Source of the DNA: Stieleria tagensis
Lineage (GTDB): Bacteria; Planctomycetota; Planctomycetia; Pirellulales; Pirellulaceae
Length of the DNA stretch: 64,000 nucleotides
Reading direction: 5' to 3'
Assembly (NCBI RefSeq): GCF_024129865.1
Contig: NZ_JAMYFE010000014.1
Span: 62,001-126,000 of the forward strand
In this document: piece after piece, positions 36,042 to 46,003 of the stretch
Layout: each line of letters opens with the position of its first letter
Position numbering within the stretch: position 1 is the first letter of the stretch
The notes under the pieces: model-generated
What the model saw: only the letters and a program-made list of their open reading frames with translations
Databases searched by the model: none
What the model was told of the DNA's origin: nothing
Translations under genes and position numbers: made by a program

Positions 36042-37103
36042 TCATTGGCCAGGCGGTTGACTGGTTAATTGAACCAAGGCTTCGATGGCGCGTGGTTTTT
36101 GATCCTCACGTAGGATCAAGTACTGATCGCGTCCCATTTCGTCCGCTTGGAAATGAGTGAGACCCTCTTTGTCGATGCTCACTCGGCCAGGAGGGGACAG
36201 GTCAAAGTAATTTCGTTCGGGGTGGATTGCGTGCAGCACCGACGTCAAGTCCCACGTCGGACGATCGTGGGGTGGCGGGTTGTACAGCACATAGGCTTCG
36301 GCGATGGGATGATGTTTGACGTAGTCGAAGTCGGTTTCGATGCTGCGGTGTGGATAGGTCAAATTCAAACCGATCTCAAATCCGCTCCAGACGATCGGGA
36401 CCGGCCAGTTGTCGGCCAAATACCGTGCGCTGTCTAAGTCTTTGACGACGTTGTATTCACGGTGGTTGTACAGATGGCCTTCTTTGTTGGGAATCTTAGT
36501 GAAGGCACCCGCCATCGCGGACAGCAAGCGGACTTTCTGTTTCACCAAATCGACGCCACTCAGTGGGCTATGTTGATCGGGTTGGGAACGTAGCAAATTC
36601 GCCAAGTTGGTGGAGAATCCGACTTGAGCAATCACCACGCTGTGATCGTTGGCGGCGGCGAGCGTTTTGCGTAGCAGGTCGACGGCATCTGGTGCGTCGG
36701 CGCCACTTTTTAAATCATGGGCGTAGCGAGGTTGCCCCTCGTCTTTGGCTTCGGCCAACACGTTGTACTTGCCGGTTTCGGGAGTGACTTGGCTGTGACA
36801 AACCCCGATCGGAATGTCACCGCGACCGTAGAAGGTGTTCAGCACGTCAGCGAATGCGGCAGCCAGCGGATTGTCTTTGGTGATCGTCACGGCTAGCAAT
36901 TCGCACTCACCGCGAGTTTGCAGCGAGTGGATCACGCCGATGGCCATTGCGTCGTCACAATCATTTCCCAAGTCGGTATCAAAGATCAGTGGGATCGGAC
37001 GCGATTGTGCCGAGGCCAATGGGATCAGCGCGGTCGCATTGGCCAGCAGGGTTAAAACGGAAGCGGCAATCAGGTAGACAGTGGGGCGTCGCATGGAGTT
37101 CAA
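36042..37103 (-). CDS. Secreted inosine-uridine-type nucleoside hydrolase
   Basis: This family cleaves the N-glycosidic bond of ribonucleosides. The calcium-binding signature is visible as LIFDTDLGNDCDDAMA near residue 40. A signal peptide precedes it (VYLIAASVLTLLANATALIP), so the enzyme is probably periplasmic and used for nucleoside scavenging. The 353-residue length is slightly above the usual 310-340 because of the signal peptide. Other family features are the acidic loop region and the histidine-containing C-terminal part (DLTSVLHAI). It is a single gene convergent with cynS. Confidence 0.9.
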   Translation of the reverse strand: MNSMRRPTVYLIAASVLTLLANATALIPLASAQSRPIPLIFDTDLGNDCDDAMAIGVIHSLQTRGECELLAVTITKDNPLAAAFADVLNTFYGRGDIPIGVCHSQVTPETGKYNVLAEAKDEGQPRYAHDLKSGADAPDAVDLLRKTLAAANDHSVVIAQVGFSTNLANLLRSQPDQHSPLSGVDLVKQKVRLLSAMAGAFTKIPNKEGHLYNHREYNVVKDLDSARYLADNWPVPIVWSGFEIGLNLTYPHRSIETDFDYVKHHPIAEAYVLYNPPPHDRPTWDLTSVLHAIHPERNYFDLSPPGRVSIDKEGLTHFQADEMGRDQYLILREDQKPRAIEALVQLTSQPPGQ

Positions 37104-37278
37104 CGGGGGGAAGTCAGGACGGGGCGGGAGGGCCGATCGGAGGATCGAACACTTTCAGTAATTGTAGTTGCAAATGATAACTCGATGCAGCCGCTGGTGG
37201 GTGATCCAGCGAGTGTAGCCGCCCGCACCGGGCTGCACCCATGCGGCTCGAACGATTGACACTTGAGAATGATGGGAT

Positions 37279-38211
37279 ATGAACAAAAACAGCTATGCAA
37301 TCATCGGGTCCGGCGCGCTGGGTGGACTGTACGGCGCTTTGTTGGCAGCGGCGGGGCACGACGTGCATTTTTTACTGCACTCGGATTTTGACCATGTTCG
37401 CACGCATGGTTTGAAAATCGAAAGCCATTGGGGCGATTTTGAGTTGCCCGACGTCAACGCCTACAAATCAGCCGATGCGATGCCAGCCTGTGACGTGACA
37501 TTGTTGGGGCTGAAAACCGTCAACAATCATTTGTTGCCGGAATTGCTAAAACAGCCGACCAGTGGTGGCGGCGTCGTGCTGGTGTTGCAAAACGGCTTGG
37601 GGGTGGAACGTGACGTGGCCCAGTTGGTCGGTGAAGACAGGGTGCTGGGCGGTTGTTGTTTTCTGTGCAGCAACAAAGTCGGGCCGGGTCACATCCGCCA
37701 TATCGATTACGGACGGATCGTGTTCGGCCCCCTGCGCAACACGGCGCAAACGTTGGCGATCTCCGATCAGATTCGACAAGAAATGGATGCGGCGGGAATT
37801 GAGGTGCAGTGCTCGGACGATTTAAACAAGGTTCGCTGGCGCAAATTGATGTGGAACATTCCGTTCAATGGGCTGTCGGTGGCATTGGACGCATCGACCG
37901 ACAAGCTGGTTGCCAGTCAGGCCGCGGTGGAACTGGTGCGTGACATCATCAGCGAAGTTCACTCGGCGGCAGCAGCCTGTGGAGCGCAGATCGGTGCGGA
38001 GTGGATCGATAAGACGATCGACCATACCCGTCAAATGGTGCCCTACGACAGCAGCATGCGTCTGGACTATCTGGCCGGTCGACCGATGGAGTTGCAGGCG
38101 ATCTTGAAGAACCCGATCGAGACGGCGCGTCGCGCCGGTGTGGCGATGCCCAAGACCGAAATGCTGTATCAACAGCTCTGTTTCTTGCAGCAGCAGCGAC
38201 AGCCCCAGTGA
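37279..38211 (+). CDS. panE: 2-dehydropantoate 2-reductase-like protein
   Basis: PanE reduces ketopantoate to pantoate with NADPH, the step after PanB. The 310-residue protein has the Rossmann motif IIGSGALGGLYGALLAAAGH at the N-terminus, LLGLKTVNNHLLPELL, LVLQNGLGVE and the catalytic-lysine region NKVRWRKLMWNIPFNGLSVA. The C-terminal helical domain includes PYDSSMRLDYLAGRPMEL and PIETARRAGVAMP. It matches the ApbA/PanE family length. Paralogues with other 2-keto acid substrates exist, so the exact substrate is inferred. It stands alone, far from panB. Confidence 0.85.
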   Translation: MNKNSYAIIGSGALGGLYGALLAAAGHDVHFLLHSDFDHVRTHGLKIESHWGDFELPDVNAYKSADAMPACDVTLLGLKTVNNHLLPELLKQPTSGGGVVLVLQNGLGVERDVAQLVGEDRVLGGCCFLCSNKVGPGHIRHIDYGRIVFGPLRNTAQTLAISDQIRQEMDAAGIEVQCSDDLNKVRWRKLMWNIPFNGLSVALDASTDKLVASQAAVELVRDIISEVHSAAAACGAQIGAEWIDKTIDHTRQMVPYDSSMRLDYLAGRPMELQAILKNPIETARRAGVAMPKTEMLYQQLCFLQQQRQPQ

Positions 38212-38574
38212 GTCCGGCTGGATCCGACGCCAGGCACGGATGATTCATCAGCCGTTGAACGCTCACTCACGGTTCCTTGCGAGCCATTTTTAAACGTCCG
38301 GGGACTGGACGCGCTCGCGCGTGCCGGCTGATTCGGTCAGCATTGTCAGGAAGCGAAATGCTTCGGCAAGGGATGGTTTGGATGCGGCTGATGTGGTGGC
38401 ATAAAAAAACGCACGGCCTTCCCCCCGAAAGGCCGTGCGTTTAACGATTTCCTCGCCAATGCCTGATGCGATTTTGTCCGCCGGGCTGCTGAATGTTCTC
38501 GCTGCGTCTTGCTACATCACCGGCTCCGGCAACACGCTTGGCAAACACTCGGTCAGTCCCTGCGGACGCGCAGG
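38212..38574. other. Convergent intergenic region with one terminator
   Basis: No gene is seen between the convergent panE-like gene and the surface protein gene. The only clear structure is the hairpin at 38407-38442, described separately. Confidence 0.7.
38407..38442 (-). terminator. Rho-independent terminator
   Basis: A perfect 14-bp stem (AAACGCACGGCCTT with its complement) closes an 8-base C-rich loop. On the minus strand the stem is followed by a run of seven T, so it best serves the surface-protein gene ending at 38575. On the plus strand only three T, within the stem, are available. Confidence 0.85.
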
Positions 38575-41500
38575 TCAGGTTGACGCGAGGAAACGTCGTT
38601 TCGACAGTTGGTCGAGTAGTTCTCCGAAGTTGAAATCGACGGCGTCGGTATCCGCTTCGAGAGCGATGTCGACAAAAGCGTCATTGAGTACCGTCGCGGT
38701 GGCTCCGGTACCAGCGGTGTCTTGCCCGTCACGGAATCCAGCGGGTTGCAGTTCGTCGACGCGGTAGGTCCCGGCGGCCAAGTCGTTGAACACGTAGTCG
38801 CCGTTGTCGTCGGTGGTCGCCGCCAGATTGACCGCGTTGCCCAGGCTATCGGTTCCGATCAGCACCAACGTCACACCTTCGATACCCTCTTCATCGGTAT
38901 CACGAATTCCGTTGTCGTTGGCATCAATGTAGACCGATCCGCCAAAGCTGCTGCTGATCGTGTCGATCGTGGTCGCGGCGGTCGCAGTGTTATTGTTCTC
39001 GTTGGATTCGTCGGTGGTGGTCGAGACGCTGACCGAGTTGGTCAGGGTGCCGGTGGCTGTCGCGTTCACACTTGCGATGATGGTGAAAGTGAAGGACTCG
39101 TTCTCGGCCAAGTCGCCGCCGTCGACGGTCACCACACCGTTGTTGGCCGTGAGAGCTTGGTTGTTCGGTCCGGTACCGCTGACGAAGGTAACGCCGGTGG
39201 GCAAGGTGTCGACCGCTGTTGCATCGACCGCGGTGGAGACACCGCTGTTGGTGACCGTGATGGTGTAGGTCAGTTCGCCACCGGCTTGGATTTCCGTTTC
39301 ATCCACGGATTTGGTGACTGTCAGGTCCGCCAGTGCCGATGCCGTGATGTCTGCGCTGGCCGAGTTATTGGTGGTGTCGGTTTCGCCGGCATCGGCGGTC
39401 ACCGAGGCTGTGTTGGTCACGGTGCCATTGGTGTCCACGTCGACAGTGAAGATCAACGTGGCCGACAGGGTTTCGTCCGCATCCAAACTGATGGTCGGGA
39501 AGGTGACGGTGGTTCCGGACAGCGTCGCGGATTGTCCGTTAAGTGTCCCGCTGACAAAGGTCAGGCCGTCGGGAACGACATCGGTCAAAACCACTCCGGT
39601 CGCCGTGCTGGGGCCGTCGTTGGTTAGATCGATCGTGTAGGTGACATTGCTACCGGGATCCGGCGTGGTGTCGTTGGCCGTCTTGGTGAGGGTGACATCA
39701 AATTCAGACGTCAGGTCAGTTGCCGCGCTGTCACTGTTATTGGTCGTGTCGGAATCACCGCCGTTGACCGAAATCGAACCGGTGTTGGTGATGGTTCCCG
39801 TGGCGTCTTCGTTGACACTGGCGGTGACGGTGAAGGTTCGCGTCTGGCCCAAGGCAATGGGAGCAAACACGACGGTGACGGTTTGCATTCCGGTGTCAAA
39901 ACCCGATGACGTTGCATCGGGAGCGTCGATCGTAACACCTGTCACACCGGCCGGCAGTGTGTCGGTGAAGGTGACTTCACCCGAATCACTCATGCTGTCG
40001 GTGTCATGCGAAATGGTGAACGTGTACGTCAACGTGTCTTCACCGGCCACGGCGGTCGTCAGGTCGACTTCTTTGGTCAACACCAAATCGGTGTCCGTGC
40101 CAATCGTCGAATCGACATCGTCGCTGTTGTTGGTCGTGTCGGTGTCGTTGTCGGTTGTTGTGACGTCGGCTTGGTTGTTAATCGTGCCGGTGGCCGATGC
40201 AGCGATGTCAACGGTGAACGTGAACGTGGTTGTCGCACCACTGGCGACGGTGCCGACGTCGAAGGTCAACAGTTGGCCATTTTCGGTGACCGTGACGCCG
40301 GAGGTCCCGGCATCCAAACTGTCGAACGTATAGAACGCGTCCAGCGTGTCGGTGACTTCCACGCCCCGAGCATCACCGGGGCCGCTATTGGTCACATCGA
40401 TGGTGTAGACCAGTTGCCCACCGGCCAGGGCAACGTCGGAGGTGGTTTTTACCACGGAAACATCAACGTTGCGTGCAACCGGGGTTTCTTCGGTGGCGGT
40501 GTTGTTGGTCAGATCGGGATCGGTTTCCGGATCGACGACCACGGTGACGGTGTTCTGCAGCGTGTCGGTCGCATTGGCGGAAACGAGTACGATGACGTCG
40601 ATCACCGCAGATTCGTCGGCGGCCAAATCGTCGATACTGATCGACAGGCTGCCGCTATCTTGTGGGTCTTCGGTGACTGTGCCGCTGCCGGTGGTAAACG
40701 ATGCGCTGACGAAGGTCAGGTCGTCGGGCAGGTCGTCGGTGGCCAGGATCCCGCGTGCGTCATCCGGGCCGTCGTTGGTGACGGTGATCGTGTAGGTGAA
40801 TTGTTCACCCGCGATGACGGCGCTGTCTGTGTTATCGGACTTGGTGATCACCAGATCCGAATTGGCCAGTGTGACCAGCACTGCGTCGTCATTGTTGACC
40901 GCGTCAACGTCGAGTTCATCAGCGGTGATCGAAGCCGTGTTGGTGATCGCGGCGGTCTGGCCGACGGCGATGTCGGCTGCAATGCGAACGGTACCGCTGG
41001 CACCCATCGCTAGCGAGCCAAGGTCAATGCTGATGGTCTGGCCGGTGATGGTCGGCGTGAACGTGCCGAAGTCCGAGTCGGCTTCGTTAATCGTCATGCC
41101 GTCGGGCAACAGATCCGTCAACACCACGTTGTTGGCGTCCAGTGGACCCAGGTTTTCAAAGTCGAGGTCAAAGAAAGCTTGGCCGCCACTTTCCAGTGTC
41201 GATGCGGCTTCGTCCAGCGTTTTGGTGATGTCCAGATCAATGGTCGGCGTGACGCCGAGATCCAGTGTGAAGTTGGAATTGGGGTCGGTATCACCGTCGT
41301 CGATCGGTTCGCTACCGGCAACCAGACTGATCGTTCCACTGACCACCCCGATGCCGGCGACCATGTTGCCGTTGTTGTCGTTGTCAACGTCGTCGTTGGG
41401 ATCCGGTGTGGGAGCGTTGCCCGTGCTAGAGGTGTAGCCGAACAAAGTTTCCCCGGATGCAAACTCGGATTCGGGGATCACGACCAAATAGTCACCGGCG

Positions 41501-42774
41501 ATCAATTGATCAAACGAGTAGTCGCCGTTGACATCGGTGGTCGTTGTCGCGATCGGCGTTTGAGTGGACGGATCGATGGTTCCGCCGCCGGTGGGTTCGC
41601 CGTACAGTTCGACCGTGATGTTTTCCACGCCGCTTTCGCTGGCGTCAAAGATTCCGTTGTTGGTTTCGGCTCCGCCGCCCATGTCATCGAACAGCGATCC
41701 GCCGAGTTGTAGCAGTTGCTCGTTGGGCAAGTTGCGGGTTTCGACGTTCGGGCCACGAACGGTGAACGCAGCGAAGGTGCCGTCGTTGTTGTCCGAGATG
41801 GTGATTTCAAATTCGATCGCTCCGACGTTGTTAAAGTCGGGGTTGCCGGTGAAGACAAAGTCCGAAGCGTAGCGGACAAACACGTCTTCTTGGACGCCGT
41901 TGACCATCGTGTCCAAGGGCACGGGGATGTTCGATGCGACGGCAAAGTTGTTTTCGTCTGTGTAAACACGAACCGTCATCGTGTCACCGGTGGCTTCGGT
42001 CGAGGCCTGGATTAGGATTCCGGCATCGGGATCGACTGGGTCACCGGGATCACCACCAACCAGGCTGATGCCGCCCAGACCCGTGAAGTCCAGGGTGCTT
42101 GAGTCATCGTCGCCATCGTATTGGATCAACAACGTGCCTTCGCCGTTGGTCTGTGATCCGATCGACAGAATATCGTCAACGGGGTCCGCGGCGACATTCA
42201 GGATGCCAACGTTGCTGGTGCGGGTGACCAAAAGATCGCGGAAACCACCCAGTGCTTCGCTGGCCGCGGCGGAGTCCGACGCGGTGGTCGCCATGCCGTC
42301 GACAGTGACCATCTGTGCGGTTTCGGTGAAGTCATCGATCACAGTCAGTACGGCGCCCGAATCGTCTGCAATATTAACGACGATGGGATCGGGGGCGACA
42401 AGGTCACTGCCGGCGGACAGTTGATTGACAATGAAGGTGTCAACGTCCAGCCCGCGAAAGAAGTACAAGCCGTTAGCGTCGCTGGTGGTGGTCGCGATCG
42501 GGGCACCGTCACCGGCCGTCAGCGAGCCGCTGGCGTCCACGTCGCGGTACAGTTCAACGGTGACCCCTGCCAGCCGGACATCGTCCGCGGTCAGGCCGTC
42601 GAGAGTCAAATCAGCGTACGAGACTCCGGAAACGGCCCCAAGGTCGCTGGCGAGCAATTCTCGCTTTGCAAGTGACTCAAGGCGTAGGGAGCGTCGCCCT
42701 TTGCCGGATGTGTGAGCGCTGATTGGGCGACGATTACGACGTTGAAGTCGCTGGATCATTCGTTGCCAGACCAT
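38575..42774 (-). CDS. Large cell-surface protein with SdrD-B and six DUF11 repeats
   Basis: ATG 42774 (1399 residues) is preferred: AGGAA lies about 9 bases upstream, and it puts the basic leader first. That leader contains SLRLESLAKRELLASD, the sequence that opens many planctomycete surface proteins. Next come two SdrD-B-like domains (GVTVELYRDVDASGSLTAGD; a second near residue 380 with NNGIFDASESGVENITVELY). Then come six DUF11 repeats, each starting like DLVITKSD and carrying YTITVTNDGP. A third SdrD-B domain (VYIDANDNGIRDTDEEGIEG) closes the protein. The composition is strongly Asp/Thr-rich and acidic. It is probably an exported cell-wall or adhesion protein. A terminator follows, and a BBP7 barrel gene lies upstream on the same strand. 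Confidence 0.88.
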   Translation of the reverse strand: MVWQRMIQRLQRRNRRPISAHTSGKGRRSLRLESLAKRELLASDLGAVSGVSYADLTLDGLTADDVRLAGVTVELYRDVDASGSLTAGDGAPIATTTSDANGLYFFRGLDVDTFIVNQLSAGSDLVAPDPIVVNIADDSGAVLTVIDDFTETAQMVTVDGMATTASDSAAASEALGGFRDLLVTRTSNVGILNVAADPVDDILSIGSQTNGEGTLLIQYDGDDDSSTLDFTGLGGISLVGGDPGDPVDPDAGILIQASTEATGDTMTVRVYTDENNFAVASNIPVPLDTMVNGVQEDVFVRYASDFVFTGNPDFNNVGAIEFEITISDNNDGTFAAFTVRGPNVETRNLPNEQLLQLGGSLFDDMGGGAETNNGIFDASESGVENITVELYGEPTGGGTIDPSTQTPIATTTTDVNGDYSFDQLIAGDYLVVIPESEFASGETLFGYTSSTGNAPTPDPNDDVDNDNNGNMVAGIGVVSGTISLVAGSEPIDDGDTDPNSNFTLDLGVTPTIDLDITKTLDEAASTLESGGQAFFDLDFENLGPLDANNVVLTDLLPDGMTINEADSDFGTFTPTITGQTISIDLGSLAMGASGTVRIAADIAVGQTAAITNTASITADELDVDAVNNDDAVLVTLANSDLVITKSDNTDSAVIAGEQFTYTITVTNDGPDDARGILATDDLPDDLTFVSASFTTGSGTVTEDPQDSGSLSISIDDLAADESAVIDVIVLVSANATDTLQNTVTVVVDPETDPDLTNNTATEETPVARNVDVSVVKTTSDVALAGGQLVYTIDVTNSGPGDARGVEVTDTLDAFYTFDSLDAGTSGVTVTENGQLLTFDVGTVASGATTTFTFTVDIAASATGTINNQADVTTTDNDTDTTNNSDDVDSTIGTDTDLVLTKEVDLTTAVAGEDTLTYTFTISHDTDSMSDSGEVTFTDTLPAGVTGVTIDAPDATSSGFDTGMQTVTVVFAPIALGQTRTFTVTASVNEDATGTITNTGSISVNGGDSDTTNNSDSAATDLTSEFDVTLTKTANDTTPDPGSNVTYTIDLTNDGPSTATGVVLTDVVPDGLTFVSGTLNGQSATLSGTTVTFPTISLDADETLSATLIFTVDVDTNGTVTNTASVTADAGETDTTNNSASADITASALADLTVTKSVDETEIQAGGELTYTITVTNSGVSTAVDATAVDTLPTGVTFVSGTGPNNQALTANNGVVTVDGGDLAENESFTFTIIASVNATATGTLTNSVSVSTTTDESNENNNTATAATTIDTISSSFGGSVYIDANDNGIRDTDEEGIEGVTLVLIGTDSLGNAVNLAATTDDNGDYVFNDLAAGTYRVDELQPAGFRDGQDTAGTGATATVLNDAFVDIALEADTDAVDFNFGELLDQLSKRRFLAST

Positions 42775-42961
42775 GAGAACGTTCCTGTAAGCGGGGGTCC
42801 GATTGGCGAGCCGTTTCACACGAAATCGGGTGTGAAACATTACCGGTGTAGCGGGTTGCCGCACCGTGATCGCAATGCTGGTGTTCGGGGGGAGAATAGT
42901 CTCAGTCGCTGCTATCGGTCCGATTGCAGACCAGAATTTACCCCCGGTCAGTTTTTAACGA

Positions 42962-44602
42962 TTACCAACGGTACTCTAGTCCGTACGTGATGCCATGTGC
43001 CCAATAGTCGGTCGTATCGAAGGCGAATAATGGTTGTGCGTCGCCCTGCGGGTTGCCGGCCGTCGGTGGCAGGTAGTCCGGGTTGATCATGGTCGGGATG
43101 TGCTGGCCGGGGCGAACCACGTTGGACCAGTAAATTCCGGTGTATCCGACGGTGGCCTTGAGGTGATCGGTCAGCTGGTAGCCCAGTGTCAGCGTCAGTT
43201 CAGGAATCACCGAGAATTCATCTTGTTCGTGGATGCCGCTATTGGAATCCAAAGCCAAGAATCCGGCGTTGTAGGTTTCTGTCGTCTGATTGGCAGGATC
43301 GGTTTGGTCGACAATGGTCGTCGATCCGCTGACGTCCACGGTTTGCATCGTGTTACCGACCGCGATGCGGACCAAGCCATCAAATGTCCAGTAGCCGCGG
43401 GTGACGCGATGGTTCCATCCCAGGTCCAGTCCGTTGAACTGGTTGGTGGTGTCGAACGAGTCCATGATGCCAAAGGTGCCTTGATTTCCTGCTCCGGCAC
43501 TGACCAGTTGTTCGCCGATCTGAACGCCTTCGCCCAGTTGCATGTAGCGATAGCCCAGGCGGAATTCTGATCGGCTACAGAAGTGGCCTTTGCCACCACA
43601 GAACAGCCGTTCACGACAGCCTTCGTCGCAGCAGGTGAGTTTGCGGAAGTAAAATCCGCCGCCAACCAGGTGGCTTTGGACGTTCACCGTTGCCGTGCCG
43701 GTCAGCACGTTGGGGAATGCGATCAGTTCGGCATCATTTGATCCGGTCAGGGTGTTGAAAAACGGGCGAGCCAAGATCGGGGTGCCGGTGCTGGTTGCGC
43801 TGAACTGATCCGATTCCTCGTTGAGTTCGAAGTATTCGCCGCCGACGCCTAGGGTGTGGCATCGGTCGAACCAGAATCCAAACCGTAGTCGGCCGCCATT
43901 GAAGCTGTCCAATACATGGTCGTCGCCGTACATCACGCCGGTGCCGGGGCGATTCAGGACGCCAGCGTTGTTGCGGTCGGTGCCTGAGGGGGACGAGGTG
44001 ATCAGTGGTGGCAAACTCAAACCATCGGTTCGCATGTGCAATGCTTCGAAGGACACCCAGCCGTCTTGAGGCAGGCTCAGGGTGACGGCGGGTCGCCAGG
44101 CGCGTCCGCTGGGAAGTTCGCCACACATGCTGCATCCGCAGCTGGGGCCACAGGATCCCATCGCGTCGCAGCCCGGGCTGTCACAGCCGCAAGAGCCCAT
44201 CGTGTCACAGGAACCGTCGATGATCGTGCCACCGACGATGCCGCCGTCATAGTGACCTTCGTAAATCACTTCCCCTTCAACCGGTGGTGGCGAAGGGACT
44301 TGATGGGCGGCTTGGCGAACGGCCGAGCTGGAGGGTTTGCTGGTGCGTGGGCGGGCCACACGCGATCCGCTGTTTGATTTCGGTTGCAGTGTCGGTGCCG
44401 GCGCCGATTGGCGGTTGCTGGTCGTCGCCGCGGTTCGCGTCGGACTCCAGGTGGCCCGGGCCGCTTGGATCTGTTGCTGGTTGGACCGCGACGAAGTTTG
44501 TGCGTCGGCGGGAGAATTGTTGAAGGAGCTGAGTGTGAACGCTGCGAACAACGCGACACTGAGCGGACGGAATTTTTGGAGGTTAGGCACGGTCGTCACC
44601 AC
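42962..44602 (-). CDS. BBP7-family outer-membrane beta-barrel protein
   Basis: A 546-residue protein with a signal peptide (PLSVALFAAFTLSSFNNSPA), a disordered Ser/Gln/Arg/Pro region, and a Cys/Gly patch (GSCDTMGSCGCDSPGCDAMG) typical of planctomycete envelope proteins. The rest is a porin-like barrel with the BBP7 pattern: WVSFEALHMRTDGLSLPPL, GGRLRFGFWFDRCHTLGVGG, EFRLGYRYMQLGEGV, ATVGYTGIYWSNVVRPGQHI, and a terminal aromatic strand GITYGLEYRW. BBP7 proteins are expanded in planctomycetes; their cargo is not known. The gene lies 187 bp upstream of the surface protein gene on the same strand, so co-expression is possible. Confidence 0.87.
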   Translation of the reverse strand: MVTTVPNLQKFRPLSVALFAAFTLSSFNNSPADAQTSSRSNQQQIQAARATWSPTRTAATTSNRQSAPAPTLQPKSNSGSRVARPRTSKPSSSAVRQAAHQVPSPPPVEGEVIYEGHYDGGIVGGTIIDGSCDTMGSCGCDSPGCDAMGSCGPSCGCSMCGELPSGRAWRPAVTLSLPQDGWVSFEALHMRTDGLSLPPLITSSPSGTDRNNAGVLNRPGTGVMYGDDHVLDSFNGGRLRFGFWFDRCHTLGVGGEYFELNEESDQFSATSTGTPILARPFFNTLTGSNDAELIAFPNVLTGTATVNVQSHLVGGGFYFRKLTCCDEGCRERLFCGGKGHFCSRSEFRLGYRYMQLGEGVQIGEQLVSAGAGNQGTFGIMDSFDTTNQFNGLDLGWNHRVTRGYWTFDGLVRIAVGNTMQTVDVSGSTTIVDQTDPANQTTETYNAGFLALDSNSGIHEQDEFSVIPELTLTLGYQLTDHLKATVGYTGIYWSNVVRPGQHIPTMINPDYLPPTAGNPQGDAQPLFAFDTTDYWAHGITYGLEYRW

Positions 44603-44878
44603 TTGAGACTCTGGGGGGGTAAAACCTTTCCGCGGCTGAGGGTTTCACGACGCTCGCAAAACTGGAACCGCTAGGACCGCAACATCTCGGTTACAGCCAA
44701 GGTTTTCGGAGTGCCGCCGCAATCACGCGGCGGGCACGACCTGTCACCCGAGGTATCGACGAGCTGGCAAACTGTCCTGTAGGCAAAACCGGAAAAATCG
44801 GAAAAATCGTCAGAGTCGACGTAATCGCTACAAATTGACATCGTTTGCCAAGCCAGATTTTGCTGCGGACGTTACCGG
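44603..44878. other. 5' region of the BBP7 gene
   Basis: This 276-bp stretch between the BBP7 start and the repeat array holds no gene. It should carry the BBP7 promoter, which I could not assign. Confidence 0.5.
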
Positions 44879-45850
44879 CCGGGGACAGACCCCTTTGGTT
44901 CCGGCCGTAGCTGGACCGGCCACGGACGTTACCGCCGGGGACAGACCCCGTTGGTTCTGGCCGTAGCTGGACCGGCCACGGTTCAGATTTGCTGTATTCC
45001 CGGGCCGACTGAACCCTGGCGGGATCAGCTACGAGGTGCGGACGTTACCGCCGGGGACAGACCCCATTGGTTCTGGCCGTAGCTGGACCGGCCACGGTTC
45101 AGATTTGCTGTCGTCCCGGGCCGACTGAACCCTGGCGGGATCAGCTACGAGGGACACGACGATTCGGCTGGGGACAGACCCCGTTGGTTCCGGCCGTAGC
45201 TGGACCGGCCACGGTTCAGATTTGCTGTGCTCCCGGGCCGACTGAACCCTGGCGGGATCAGCTACGAGGGAAACGACGATTCGGCTGGGGACAGACCCCA
45301 TCGGTTCCGGCCGTAGCTGGACCGGCCACGGTTCAGATTTGCTGTCGTCCCGGGCCGATTGAACCCTGGCGGGATCAGCTACGAGGGACACGACGATTCG
45401 GCCGGGGACAGACCCCGTTGGTTCCGGCCGTAGCTGGACCGGCCACGGTTCAGATTTGCTGTGCTCCCGGGCCGACTGAACCCTGGCGGGATCAGCTACG
45501 AGGGAGACGACGATTCGGCTGGGGACAGACCCCGCTGGTTCCGGCCGTAGCTGGACCGGCCACGGTTCCGATTTGCTGTTCTCTCGGGCCGACTGAACCC
45601 TGGCGGGATCAGCTACGAGGGATACGACGATTCGGCCGGGGACAGACCCCGTTGGTTCCCCCCGGCCGTAGCTGGACCGGCCACGGTTCAGATTTGCTGT
45701 GCTCCCGGGCCGACTGAACCCTGGCGGGATCAGCTACGAGGAGAGGACGATTCGGCTGGGGACAGACCCCGTTGGTTCCCGGGCCGACTGAACCCTGGCG
45801 GGATCAGCTACGAGGGAGACGGCGATTCGGCTGGGGACAGACCCCGTTGG
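44879..45850. repeat. Tandem array of a 117-bp palindromic repeat, family A, seven full units
   Basis: Full units have CGTAGCTGG at about 44962, 45078, 45195, 45312, 45429, 45546 and 45667. A left half-unit (near 44906) and a right half-unit (45779-45815) frame the array. Each unit holds CCGGGGACAGACCCC, a short GTTGGTTC linker, then a 72-base hairpin. Its 25-base arms (CGTAGCTGGACCGGCCACGG to CAG; CTGAACCCTGGCGGGATCAG to ACG) match at 21 of 25 positions around a 22-base loop with CCCGGGCCGA. The arm core is shared with the array at 26214-27560. Unusually, it lies between two divergent genes. Confidence 0.93.
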
Positions 45851-46003
45851 TGGAGGCTTGGGCTGTTTTGCTGGCAATGCGTGGTTGGCGAGAAACTCTT
45901 GACCTGGGTAGCGGCGAATTGGTATGCGACGGGTAGCAAAGCGGTACCCGTCGGCCGTTCGCTTGAATTTGATGAATCAAACGCCCAATTTTTAACGATC
46001 TTT

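Noticed and set aside
38722-42715. Several long plus-strand frames opposite the DUF11 surface protein gene
   Set aside because: They arise from the biased codon use of the Asp/Thr/Val-rich repeats on the minus strand; they lack domain features and the minus-strand protein has clear domains.
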